This document shows positions 33,979-45,669 of a stretch of 64,000 bases of DNA, piece after piece. A model generated the notes under the pieces. The model made no database searches. It was not told where the DNA came from and saw only the letters and a program-made list of their open reading frames with translations. Origin of the DNA: Cheiracanthium punctorium (lineage: Eukaryota > Arthropoda > Arachnida > Araneae > Cheiracanthiidae); the NCBI GenBank assembly GCA_038373885.1, contig JAWZYV010019913.1:918001-982000 (forward strand). Reading direction: 5' to 3'. Each line of letters begins with the position of its first letter. Position 1 is the first letter of the stretch. The position numbers and the translations under genes were made by a program.

Positions 33979-34769
33979 TTTAAAAACATTCAGAAATGTC
34001 CCAGTTACCTATAACTGCCTTCGATAACACCAGCTTAATGGTCTTGAGCAGTTTTTTACTTCTCCCCATAGTTCCTTGTCCCTCCCCCTGGAAGATGTTT
34101 TCCCCCTCTGGAAAATTTTCTGCCGACGTCCATGTTTACCATACTCATTACCATAGTTGCTGCAGCAATATGGAACTGAAACTTTGATGAAGTTTTTCGA
34201 CAGAGATCGTAAATGTAACTTAGAGAATACCGTTCAACGGTGCAATCACATTTTATCTAGAGTTTTTTGGGTAGCGTTTCTTTCGTATACATTAATTGAA
34301 CCTTGAAACAAAAGATATGGTCATATAGAGAATTTCTGTGATGGAATTGATTACTTTACCATCGTTATAGCTAGAAGTATCGTCACATAGAATATCGTAA
34401 TACAGAGAACTCCTTCACATTAATCTAATGGAAATTAAGACAGGACTATGTAAAAATATCGTAATAGAGAGAATTATCGTTACAGGGGATATAGCTGTAG
34501 TGAGATTCTACTGCATAAAGACACTTGTGAATGTCTAATGCATCCGTCTAACCACGCTTTGGAGAAAACGGGGAACCCACATATTTACTTACATAAAATA
34601 TTTGCAAAATACCTTCTGGTATTGTAAAATATTCTGACACGATAATTGTATTCTGGGGGACCGAGTACTAACGGTTTTGCTGTTTCGGGTCCACTTTCCT
34701 TTATTTTTTCTGTCATCCGAATCGACGTCATATTAGTTCCCGGAATCGCTGCTCAAACAGATACTGCAA

Positions 34770-35006
34770 ATTGATAGTCAAATTATTGAGTAAAAAGGAC
34801 TAATCTATTAATCTCTCTATGTGACTTTTGACTATTTCTTAATCTAAACAGTAATTGTCGTATTTTTATTCCGAAAATGAGATTATTGGAGCTCTGAAAG
34901 CATTTTATAACGATTACAAGAAATTGCTTGCATGAAGCTTTTAATCTAGAAAATTCTCCTGATTTAAAGTTGAAAGGAACTACTTTGAACATTATTTAAA
35001 TTTGAT
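34770..35006 (-). repeat. Right arm of the 237-bp inverted repeat
   Basis: This is the reverse complement of 33581-33817. The two arms enclose 952 bp of unrelated sequence that includes the 30-bp repeat and a short C-rich segment. Such near-identity implies a recent origin or gene conversion. It could be a foldback transposon, but no target duplication is evident: the left flank is GTTAAAATT and the right flank TTGAACC. Confidence 0.85.
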
Positions 35007-35110
35007 TTGAACCAGGATAAAAGATAAAATTTAAAATTCGAAATTTAAAATACACACAATTTCGTATTTGCGTTGTGCTATTTTCTCTTTATACAGCTTT
35101 TATATCTTTT

Positions 35111-35385
35111 CTAAGTATATATAAAGGCTTCTTTATAAAGGTTTTATAATTATACTGAAGTAAAACATTGCCAGTCAAAACAATATAATTATAAAAAATT
35201 GTTGTACTAGTATAAAAACTTTATATTTTCTTTTATAAAGCTTATATACTTGTGCTTAGTTTACATAAAGACTTTTTATAAAACATTTATACCTGCACTG
35301 AAGTATTCAAGCATTGTCTGTCAACACAGTATAATTAAAAGTAGTTGCCAAGTAATAGTTTATAAGCTATTGGATAATAAAACGT
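35111..35385 (+). repeat. Diverged tandem duplication, ~144-bp period
   Basis: Two successive units share AGT-TA-ATAAAG-CTT-TTTATAAA, CTGAAGTA-AACATTG-C-GTCAA-ACA and TATAATTA-AA. The first starts near 35111 and the second near 35255. Both are AT-rich and no coding signal is present. Confidence 0.6.
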
Positions 35386-36202
35386 TAAAAACTCGCCTAT
35401 TAGCAATAAAAAAACTAAATAAAAAGGTATAAAATAATTAGTGTTAATGTGGAAAAATTTCTGAAGACAAATTATAGGATAACTACATCACACGTTTAAT
35501 TAAGTGCTTCATTTTTATTAACCTTTCATCTTTAAAAAAGATTAAACAAAAACTAAAAAAAAATCGAGATAAAAAAAAGAAGAAACTTTTGAGTTGTGTT
35601 TTTTTTTTCCTTCAAAAGGATGCTTTTCCTCGAGAGTTTAGTCAAAGGAAAATGTTCAAAGATAAGAAATTATTGAAGTGTGTTATTCATTATTTGCATT
35701 GTTTGAAGACCAAGTGCGTTTTCTGTTTCTCTTCTTGTGAAGTCGGTTAACTAAAGAGAAAATAAAGTACTTATTAAAAAGCATCAGAAAAGTTTTAAAA
35801 ACTGAATTAAAGCTGCACGAAATAAGTTATGGAAAACCCGCATAGAAAAAACGATCATCTCAAAAGTACAGTATTTTAATTTATTTTTGCCTTTGAAAAC
35901 TTAATTTTATTTAAATGTTTTATGAATATATTCACAAATGCTTAAATAAAAGATAACAAAGAATGATAAATGACGTAAAAACTTCGAATATATATATTAT
36001 GTTTAAACTTACATTTATTATTTGTCCTTATACAAACTCGTTCAGCCCTGTCCAAGCTAAAGCGCAACATTAAGCACATAAAGCACTCTTTTGTTGACTA
36101 TTGTGCTTTCAACAACAAGAGTTAACAGGTTATAAAGGTGACACTACATAAAACAAGTAAAATGAAACAGTGAATATGCTATTTGAAAAGTTTTTTTTTT
36201 CT

Positions 36203-36485
36203 TTCTAATGGCCGGGTCAGCGGCCCACTTGTAAGTTTGACCACTACAAAAGCAGCAAATGTTGGTCATTTCATTATGTGGGCGCCTACTAGACAGACCA
36301 ACGTTGCCCCTTATGAGTGGTCACCTAATTTTGAACCAAATTAAGATATGAAACCTATCATCCGGATTGGCACCACCAAAGGCATCGTTTAAACGTGGAG
36401 GACATTGGGGCCACGACAGATTTTGCGTGTACCAGCTACCTTTAGAGTACGCAATGAGCAGCAGACTCGGTCGAGAAAGGAGTTC
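36203..36485 (+). repeat. Dispersed repeat R1, copy C
   Basis: It starts at CTTTCTAATGGCCGG as copy A does. It follows R1 through GTGGTCACCTAATTTTGAACC, GGATTGGCACCACC and ACGACAGATTTTGCGTGTACCAGC, then loses similarity near 36480. Confidence 0.6.
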
Positions 36486-39400
36486 ACTTCTTTAAAACTC
36501 TGGATTTTAGGGAAACTTGCATGTCTGAAAATGATAAAGAAAGAAACCAATTTGAGCCAGACCTATTTTTTAGTTAGGTTAAATTTTTAAGTAGGGTTAC
36601 TTTCCACCGGTTCTATAAAAAATGGGTGTCTTCGCAAGTTTCAATATTACTCTTTGAAAATTAACTGTACGAAATAATCAGATGATCTGACTTACCTATC
36701 CGAGATTTATTTTACTGCAGTCATAAACGTGACGTCAAAAATTAAAAATTACGGGATATTCATAAACTCTGCCACAAACTTTACGTCATATTGGCATTTT
36801 GTGCGATTAAAAATATCGCCCCGAGATTACACTGAATGGTATTTTTCACGCGATTGAATAATGGAGAATTTTAATTGAATATTTTAGGGGTGGGGACGAG
36901 TAAACTGTTAAATTTGAATTAAGCAAATTTAAATCTACTAATTCAAAAATTTTTCACTCTGAGTTTAAAATATGGTGGTGTATGGAATACTTGGGTTCAA
37001 ACAAACACGAATGAATTATAGCATTTGATATTTAATGCATGATGTATTTCTCACAACAATCAAGATATGGCTGTATGGCTGTACATCACACTATAGTAAT
37101 TCAAATGCAGAAACTACGTATTGAGTGTAATGTATTGAGTAAATGTATTGGGATATCTGGATGCTATGGCGGGTAATGTGTTTTATTTCATTTTTTTTTT
37201 TTAGATAAAAAGTCGTTTTGTTGAATTTCTATTTCTAGTACCCAACAGATAAGGCAAATTAAGTAACTTATGAATGTCTCAACTTTCATATTTACTTTAC
37301 TGCATAATTCTCAAGTTTATTCTACTGTGCATATCAGTGCAATTGAATGATAATTTCAAAATTGCATCAAGGTGTTAAATGTTGCAAGAGATCCTAGGGA
37401 CGGTTGTAGCCTGTGCCGTATCTGTGAAAGGTGGCCGCATGCGAAGTGTAAAAGTGAATTCCTATCTGAATGCCCAAATCTTTCTTCTGGGTGTTTTTTT
37501 AAAATAATGTCAGTAAAGTTTAACCCTCTAGTGTCTTAGAAATGGGCAAATAGTGTAAAGTTATTTTTTCGGTAAAAATTTCGTGCAGCTTTAAAAAATA
37601 TTTTTTTGATAGGAAGATTTGTAATTATTTACTTACAAGCTTTAATATCAGAACATATTTTATGATATTGATTTATGAACTATAGAGTACCAAAGGGAAA
37701 ATGTTATGAAGTTTGTGTTTATTTCGCCATATTTTTCTAGTACTAAGAGTAGAAAATATGTATATATGCCTCATTGTAACTTGCAATGTACTTAGCTGAT
37801 AGCATATGAGTGGCCTATCAGTTTTATATTATTTTTCTCTTTTCTCTTTTTATTTGATAAACCGAGTTCATTTTTCTGTGAATGAACTGAACAATTTTTT
37901 TTGGAAAATAAATAGTTATGTTTTGTAATATATTTTGCGATATGTAGTCTTCATGATGCTATTTAAAATATCCAAAGTTTTTAATGTTGAGAACTGCAGC
38001 TGAAGATTTTTAAAATATTTATAAACTTAATTTTACTTGTTCATAGATGTTCTTACTGATAGATTTAATAAAACAAGGTATTTTATATTCAATTACTGAT
38101 ACTGGTCCAACGTTATCCCGAATAGCGGGGTATTTTTTCATCGGGTAAATTACCTATTACTTTTTATTTTATTATCAGCATTTATTAATTTACACAAATT
38201 AAGCTAAAATTTTACAATTGACCCAGTTTGGGGAAAATTCTAACACTATGATGGTATATTCATTAAAATTTTACTCACGCGTTAACTGTTATTCCAAAAT
38301 TGCATTTATGCAAATGTTTTCAAAGTTTATGTGGTTTCTAGCTGAAATTTGCATTCTTTCATTAAGTTATGCATTATTAATAAAAAAATATGTAAAAATA
38401 ATGTTACCACTAATAACTGACTGACTGACTTTAGTCACTCCTGCATGAAAATACATTTTACAAATATAAGCCATTTCGCATAAAAACGTACCAAGATAAC
38501 GCAAAACAGAAATTTTAATTGTGTTTAGGGTTCATCCTAGCAGCTAATTAAATTATAAAAAAATTTCTTTATATTTTCAAAATCGAAAAAAAATAAATAA
38601 GTATTTCTTATTTTCGTTTAATGTTCAATATAGAGAATTTGGAGAGAATTTTCTCTCATATGAATAGATGGTGGACCAATTTAAAATTTAATATTAATTT
38701 TATTAACAAATTAATTTCTCCGCTGACAAGAGTTAAATCAGGTATTGTCTGATGTATAAAAGAGCTGCACTGCTAATAATTAAGAGTTCTGGCCATTTGA
38801 AGGCGCTATATTTGTGCTAGCTTATGACTTATTTACTTTACGTACCTGGGTTAAATGCTCCTTTTTGTAATCTTTTTGATGAATTAGGCATATTTAAGCT
38901 ATCAAAATGCTATAAAAAAGGAAAAACAATTGTAATTATATTTTATAATTGGAGTTTTTGAAAATTCTAAAAAAGCGATTAATCGTGTTAAAGAAAGTAT
39001 TTTCTTCTGTTCTGTGATAAAACGATTGTTTAAATGCAAATGTTTAATCCCCCTTCTGATAATCTGGCACGAAAAATTGCCTAAAAATACATAAAATATT
39101 GAATAATTTTTTCTATTCGAGAGAGATTGATGCCAATTCTTAAATCATTGACGGTTTAAAAAAAGTACGCCTTGCTTTAACAATGCTGATAGTTTCTGTG
39201 AAAAATCTACCTGGTTCTGTTGTTCTGTTTTTCTCATGTTTAAAATTCTTTTCATACAGAGAACAAATAGCAGCTAGAGATTATTTTTTTATGATCCCTT
39301 AAGAAGATTTTTTAATATACACGAAAATGCTCCGTGTAAGAAAATGCTTTTTTTAAAGAGATGAATAAAATATTTTAAAGAATAATTCACACACACACAC

Positions 39401-39849
39401 ACACACCGAATTCATTAACGGTCTGAAGTGTCATTGACTTGGAGTCGTTAAAATTTAATTAGATGTTTTTTATGAATACTTGAAATACTTTTAGAATTGA
39501 CTTTAGCTTAATCATGAGCAATACTGATGTAAATTGTTTGCACTGATTTAAAAGGCGATGCATATTTTTTCAGATGAATTCGTTAAATATCGACCAGTAA
39601 ATTCGATTTAAAGCAAAATGTTTTAAGCTGAGCTAATAGTTATGACCATAGTGTTAGCGGTTCGGACTATGGCATATGTGGTGTAAAACTACCGTAGGTA
39701 GTCTTCCACATAGTAGATATTCGGTGTTCAAGAATCATCAGGAATGATGGGGGCGTTATTTGAATAAAAATCCACTTTCAAATTAAAAAATTGTACGTAA
39801 TGAACGCATTATTAACAAAAAAGATAAATCATGCCAAACACATTGATTA
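36486..39849. other. AT-rich sequence, no supported gene
   Basis: One short cysteine-rich open segment (37354-37539) is discussed among the findings. A CA microsatellite lies at about 39390-39406. I see no other structure. Confidence 0.4.
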
Positions 39850-39979
39850 TAAACACTTTCCAACATAACAGCATTTTTGAGCCAACTTTGTCGATTTATT
39901 CACCTTAAATCTGACGGGATTTTGGAGATACTGTTATAAACCTTTTTATACCTATTCTACTGCGCTCGAAGAAGATCAA

Positions 39980-40359
39980 TCTCTCAACTGCTATAGATCG
40001 TAATGTATTGGAGTTCTTTTGAGTGTCCCTGTAGAAGAACTATTTATTACACAAACACTATCTTCAATGAATGACAGTATTTTATGAGTCTTAACATATA
40101 AGTGAACTTTGCTTTCGTTGAAAAAAAAACAAGTATCTTTAAATGCGCTTTTAAGAATGACTGACCATAGAGCGTGATGTATTTTTCTTTTGGCTCCTGT
40201 AAAAGAACTATAAATGCTACATACATCATTTTCAATACGCTACATCGCTCTGTACATAGAAAAAAAATATATAATTTTCGCACTAATCAGTGTATATTTG
40301 TGGCAGTTAGAGCACGGACCTGTGCACAGAAGAATGGACAGAAAAATTGAAATCATTAA
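39980..40359 (+). repeat. Dispersed repeat R2, copy 1
   Basis: Each copy has two internal sub-units marked by CTGTAGAAGAACTAT / CTGTAAAAGAACTATAAAT and CAGACACTAT-like blocks, then GTTAGAGCACGGAC and GAAATCATTAA. The partner is at 42830-43203. The piggyBac-type element 40360-40634 sits in the final ATTAA of this copy. Confidence 0.6.
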
Positions 40360-40634
40360 CCCATTTATGCCTAGTGTCCCTTTTTTGGGACGGCATTTTC
40401 GCTATTAGTCGAAAACGTTATTTATTTTCCTAGCCTTTATTCATGAGTATTGAGCCTCAACTCTACAAAATAGTTTAACATGACCAAGTAGGATGTTGAT
40501 ATTTCGATTTTTATGCATAATGATTTTAAAAGAAATCATCTCTTGTTCAAGAAGTTGACATCAGAAATTTATCTGTTATTTCTGTTATCAGTAAAAATCG
40601 AAGAAAGTTGCAAAAATATCCAGGCACAAATGGG
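40360..40634 (+). mobile_element. piggyBac-type miniature element, copy 1
   Basis: The ends are CCCATTTATGCCTAG and CAGGCACAAATGGG, flanked by TTAA on both sides (40356-40359, 40635-40638). CCC termini in TTAA sites are diagnostic of piggyBac-type elements. It is 275 bp, non-coding, and nearly identical to copy 2 at 43572-43847. Confidence 0.9.
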
Positions 40635-40696
40635 TTAACACCTCTCAATTTTGCCGGAAAGATGAAAATATAAATATGTATTTCTCTTATACAAAA

Positions 40697-42563
40697 CTAG
40701 CTGAAGCCCCCGTTCTGTGCACGGAATGGATATTGTTAAACAAACAAATACAAATGGAAAATAAGTAAATAAATACTAAACATACGATTTAATTACGAAT
40801 AACGTTAATTACGAATAACGTTACGATTTAATCGCATAAAAACTGTTTTACAATATTAGTCATGCATATTCTAACTATGCTTGATTTTTTAAAAATACTT
40901 TTGGAATGCTCGCCACATTCCGCGAGTGTGCTGTATTTGTCTTATTGTTCCATAAAATACTTCTTCAAAATTGAAATCTATGTTTAAATCGCCTGCTAAA
41001 ACTGTTTTAAAATCTTCGCCAGGAAAATTCACCTTTATTTACACGAATGTAGACACTCATCTCACAATTAAATAAACAGTAGGATTAGGCAATTTCTCGA
41101 CAAAAATATCGCCAAGCTGGGTCCAGTTTCTGGGAATTTCTTTTTTGCCAAACTTCGCGGTAAATCACCAAAATGGCATCCTTGGCGACTTTTCACATCT
41201 GTTAATCTTTGAAAAATGATTCGCCCTTTCATCATGTACACAAAAATCATTGTCTGAAATTAACAGCACTCAAGACTCATCACTGTCAACTACCTCTATT
41301 GAGGTCGGTTTTTACAAAACCTTGAAAAAGACTTTTATCAATTTGTGTTCGTTACATTTTAATGCAAGATTATTATGGTTATCTACATTTTCCATCAATA
41401 TGTGAAGACAAATATGAAAATAACGTTTTGGCTCCTCACACCAGTTTGGACACGAGTTCTAAAAAAAAAACCCTGAAAAAACTGTTAGACATCCGTGTTC
41501 GCTTCCTAAAGCTAGAATTTTATATCTATCTCTATTTTCCTTTGAGGTATGATAGAAAATTCGAAAAGAACGTCTTGTCTTCACGAACGACACGAAAAGA
41601 ACGTCAGTTTTGATGCGCATTCCAAAGAATCCTGAAAATGAATTTTAAGCATTTGTGTTTGCTATAGTTTTAAGCAAGAATTTTACGGCTATCTCTTTTT
41701 TCCTCTGATATGTAAAAGGAAATGGGAAAAGAACGTTTTGGACCCTTGCCCACGTTTCGGTACGAATTTTAAAAAACTATGAAAATAAATTTTAGGTATT
41801 GCTGTTAGTTGCATTTTATAGCAAAAATTGTATTGCTGTGTCTTTTTTCCTCTGAGATATGAAGAGAAATGTGAGGAGAACATTTAAGGACGTTTCGGCC
41901 TCTTACGTCCGTTCGGTTGCAAATTCTAAGCAAAATTTTTATGACTTTCTATATTTTTCCTCTGAGATATGAAAGAAACGTGAAAAGAACGTTTAGGTCC
42001 CTTAATCCCGTTTGGGTGCGAATTCTAAAAAACCCCGAAAATGATTTTCAGGTATTGATATTAGTTTCATTTTAAAGCAAGAATTTTATGGCTCTCTCTT
42101 TTTTTCCTCTGAGATATGAAGGGAAATGTGAAAAGAACATTAAGAATGTTTTGGCCCCTTACGCTCGTTTGGATGCAAATTCTAAAAAACCCTGATGATA
42201 GGTATCTGTGTTAATTATATTTTATAGAAAGAATTTTACGGCTGTCTCTTTTCCCTCTGAAATATTAAGAGAACTGCGAAAAAAACGTTAAAGAACGTTT
42301 TGTCCCCTTATGCCCGTTTGAGAGCAAATAACCCCGCCCCCCTGAAACTGATTTTTAGCTATTTCTGTTAGTCATATTTTAAAGCGAATTTTGTCGCTAT
42401 CTGCCCCCCCCCTCCCCGAGATATGAAGGGAAACGTGAAAAAGAACGTTTTGGGTCTCCAGTATTAGCTCCTAAAATTTCATGTCTGTACCTCCGTTAGA
42501 TTTGGCTGGGCGATGATCATCAGTCAGTCCTTCAGTCAGGGCATCTTCTTTTATATCCAGAGA
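40697..42563 (-). mobile_element. Non-autonomous Helitron, minus strand, with tandem array
   Basis: On the minus strand it begins A|TCTCTGGATATAAAAGAAG and ends CTTCAGCTAG|T. A hairpin (CCGT...ACGG) lies just before the end. The 5' region contains GATGCCCTGACTGA repeats, a pattern common near Helitron 5' ends. The middle (about 41340-42450) is a tandem array of 7-8 diverged ~145-bp units marked by TTTCCTCTGAGATATGAA and AAAAGAACGTTT. No Rep/helicase frame is present. Confidence 0.8.
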
Positions 42564-42829
42564 TAACGGTATCGCGCAAGAACACGGAAAACGAGCAATT
42601 TATACTTTTAAGGATTAGCAGTCTAAAATAATGTTCCACAGTCTAAAAAATCAATGTTTGTAATTTTGTTACATGAAAATCAGTTAATGCATTAGAAACC
42701 CTTAAACATTCCTCCGACCAACGCAACCCCCCCCTCCTCCTAGACAGATAGCCCTTGCCACGTAGCTTTGTCTTAACGCAACCAGCACACTAAATCAGGT
42801 TGTGATTTAAATAGATGCCTGTCTCTAAA

Positions 42830-43203
42830 CTGCCACTGAACGTAATGCGTAGGCATTATTTTGAGTGCTCCTGTAGAAGAACTATTCGTGATACAGACAC
42901 TATTTTGATGATGAGCTTTATCTTTCAATCCTTAATAACATGTATCCATTTTTTTTTCATTTAAAATAGCCGAATATCTCTTAAATATACCTTAAAGAAT
43001 GACGGCCCATAGAGTGTAATGTGTTGGAAATCTTTTGAGCTCTCCTGTAGAAGAATTATAAATATGTTACACATACTATTTTCAATAGGGTACATGGTAC
43101 AGTACCTAGGAACAATATATATCAATTTCGTAGAAATCGATGCATATTTACGCGAGTTAGAGCACGGACGGACGGACAGATAAACCGAAATCATTAACAC
43201 TTT
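42830..43203 (+). repeat. Dispersed repeat R2, copy 2
   Basis: It matches R2 copy 1 through CTCCTGTAGAAGAACTAT, CATAGAGTGTAATGTG, GTTAGAGCACGGAC and GAAATCATTAACAC. It is followed by TTGTTGGAAAGTGTTAA, which pairs with CACTTTCCAACA near 39855 far to the left. R2 may therefore be part of a longer element interrupted by the Helitron and the piggyBac-type copy. Confidence 0.55.
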
Positions 43204-43571
43204 TCAACCTTGTTGGAAAGTGTTAAAAGTATAACAATATTAGAGAGAGAGCGGGCATGATGAAATAAATAAAAACTTTCATAACACACATTCCAAGAAC
43301 ACACATAAAGAAGTTTAACTAGTTAGATTTGGGCATTTAGACATTAGAACTTATTATTTAGACCTTATTCTTGAAATCACGTGTGGTCTGCAGCAAGGCA
43401 TCTACAGGATTAGTTGTGGCCTATTATGTATGTATCATCTGCATGACGTCTATATCTTCAGCAAGCATGTCGGAAAAACATGAAGTTTACATACCGGACG
43501 CTGCGAAGGCAGGATGCCCGTCCTGGTTGGTTTTTGTTCAAGGGATAATTACTAGATGGCTATCTGTTTAA

Positions 43572-43847
43572 CCCATTTATGCCTAGTGTCCCTTTTTTCG
43601 GACGGCATTTTCGCTATTAGTCGGAAACGTTATTTATTTTACCTAGCCTTTATTCATGAGTATTGAGCCTCAACTCTACAAAATATTTTAACATGACCAA
43701 GTAAGATGTTGATATTTCGATTTTTATGCATAATGATTTTAAAAGAAATCATCCCTAGTTCAAGAAGTTGACATCATAAATTTATCTATTATTTCAGTTG
43801 TCAGTAAAAATCGAAGAAAGTCGCAAAAATATCCAGGCACAAATGGG
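43572..43847 (+). mobile_element. piggyBac-type miniature element, copy 2
   Basis: TTAA lies at 43568-43571 and 43848-43851. The ends CCCATTTATGCCTAG / CAGGCACAAATGGG are identical to copy 1, and the interior differs from it at only a few positions. The two copies are in the same orientation 3.2 kb apart. It carries no transposase. Confidence 0.9.
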
Positions 43848-43875
43848 TTAAGGGTGAGATACTCTGCCCGGTGGA

Positions 43876-43960
43876 CTTTTAAAGGGGATCTAACGCGTAC
43901 ACATGCCACACATGAAGAAACTGCCCAAAACTTAAGACCGTTAGGTTGGTAGACGCGCCG
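43876..43960 (+). repeat. Short segment shared with the Transib-type element
   Basis: CTAACGCGTACACATG, ACTGCCCAAAACTTAAGACCG and TTAGGTTGGTAGACGCG correspond block by block to 20155-20222 inside the Transib-type element. It may be a fragment of that family. Confidence 0.35.
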
Positions 43961-44114
43961 TAGGCCAGAACTCTAGACCTTCACACTTCAACCATCATTT
44001 AATTTACAGTGTCTTATCCTTTCGTTTACTGGTGGGCTCAGCGGTGTTTTTATTCCGAAAGCTGGCTAGAGGATAGTGATTGGACAAAGGCATAGCTAAT
44101 AGATGTTATATCGA

Positions 44115-44594
44115 TGTGGCGGCAAGAGGTCGCCTCCGTGCAGCATCCGGCAATTGAAGGCCGGCCAAATGAGTACCTTTTGGCTCGGCTGGAATGCACC
44201 TCATTCTACCACTCGCAGTCTGCGGGTTCTAAACCGGCTCCTGACGCACGCTCCCTACATTGGTGACCCAGACAAGAAACACGCATTCTCCTTCTCGCCA
44301 GTAGCGACAGATGGCGCCAGCACCGACACCCTCCATCTCTCGCCCGGCTCTTGCGAAGTCCACAACGAGTGGAACAATCCACAACGCTTGCAACATCGTT
44401 CATCAGCCTCCGACTGACTCAACTAGGGGGGGGTGGGGATAGTGTGGCGCCACGAGATCGCCTCCGCAGACGCAACACCCGGCAATGGAAGGCCGGTCAA
44501 ATGGGTACCTTTTGACTCGGCTGGATTGCGCCTCATTCTACCACGTTTGAGTTCACTTATTTTAAACCGGCTCCGGCTGCACGCTCTCCCTACA
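44115..44594 (+). mobile_element. TRIM-type miniature LTR retrotransposon, structurally complete
   Basis: Two similar LTRs (44115-44259 and 44443-44594) start TGTGGCG and end CCCTACA. Directly after LTR1 comes TTGGTGACCCAGAC, a primer-binding-site-like sequence. Directly before LTR2 lies a purine tract (AGGGGGGGGTGGGGA). The flanks are the 4-bp duplication TCGA (44111-44114 and 44595-44598). The whole element is 480 bp with a 183-bp interior, far too small for gag-pol. It therefore fits a terminal-repeat retrotransposon in miniature that moves with proteins supplied by a larger relative. Confidence 0.85.
44311..44442 (+). pseudogene. Short open frame in the TRIM interior
   Basis: A 43-codon frame starts ATGGCGCC at 44311 and runs into the polypurine tract. 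It is Pro/Ser/Thr-rich. Its place just after the primer-binding site is where a gag gene would begin, so it may be a gag remnant. That is inference only. Confidence 0.3.
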
Positions 44595-45289
44595 TCGACA
44601 GTAATTTTAAATCTCTATTTCGTCTCGCAACCAATTCTGGACAGGGTGGACTGGCTGAGCTGTTCATTTAAAGTGCGGTCTGCGTTATAAGGAAAGCCGG
44701 TGCGTACATTTAATTCGCAATTTGTATATCACCAATACTATTAATTATTGAATATTAATTGATAAGGGTAATACACTGCGTGGTTGGAAGAAGAAAACAT
44801 TATATGATGACAGTATTACTGTATTCAACTAAATTATTTCTTATTAAATGGCAACGAAAATGAATACATGAATAAATAAATAAACCTGGCTTAAATTAAG
44901 CGTTACGCTTTTAATAAAAATTGAAGCAAATAAAACTAAAAAATTGAAAATTTAAGAGCAGAAAAAATTACGCAAAAATTATTATAAATCACTTAGACGG
45001 ATATTTTAAATATTTTCATGTAAACAGCATTATTACGATACACAGTTTTAACTAGGGTTCAATGCTAAAAAAAGAAAGATTTAACAAATTATGTGTACAA
45101 GACATAATACGAAAAAAAAAACTTTATTAATTAGAGTAGTGGGAAACGACCCCGTTTTTTCAACATGGATTTTCAGAAACTTTTTTAAATGTCTGTTACA
45201 TTTATAACGATGGATTTGTGAAAACAACTATAACAATTAATTATTTTTACTATCTTCAGAACGTAATTATCTCATCCTGTACTTTTTAA

Positions 45290-45460
45290 CATTTTTTTTT
45301 TCACTGAACACGATGAAAGGATTTTCTAAGAATTTACTTTTAATACGTGATTATTGCAGTCTATTAGTTTTAATACCTTAATGTAGAAATAAATGAAACA
45401 AGGCTTCATTACTGTCTTTTTTTTTTCTTCGAAGGATTACAAATTATACAAATGCCGTAA
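45290..45460 (+). repeat. Dispersed repeat R3, copy 1
   Basis: It shares ATTTACTTTTAATACGTGATTATT, CTTAATGTAGAAATAAATGAAAC and a following TTTTTCTTC...CGAAGGAT block with about 50190-50330, in the same orientation and 4.9 kb away. It is AT-rich and non-coding. Confidence 0.5.
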
Positions 45461-45669
45461 TTAGAAAAATGGATACCTGTTATTTGCATTGTTAGGAAAT
45501 TTTATTTCAAAATGCATAATTTGGCTTATTAACATAAAATTGGATACCTCTTTCTGATCTTGTATATGATTGATTTTACTCTTAAACAGTTATTTCTAAG
45601 GGACGGGTTTATTTACTACCTTCAATACTGGGTTATTAAGCTTTCATTCAAACAGGATTCGTATCCTTA

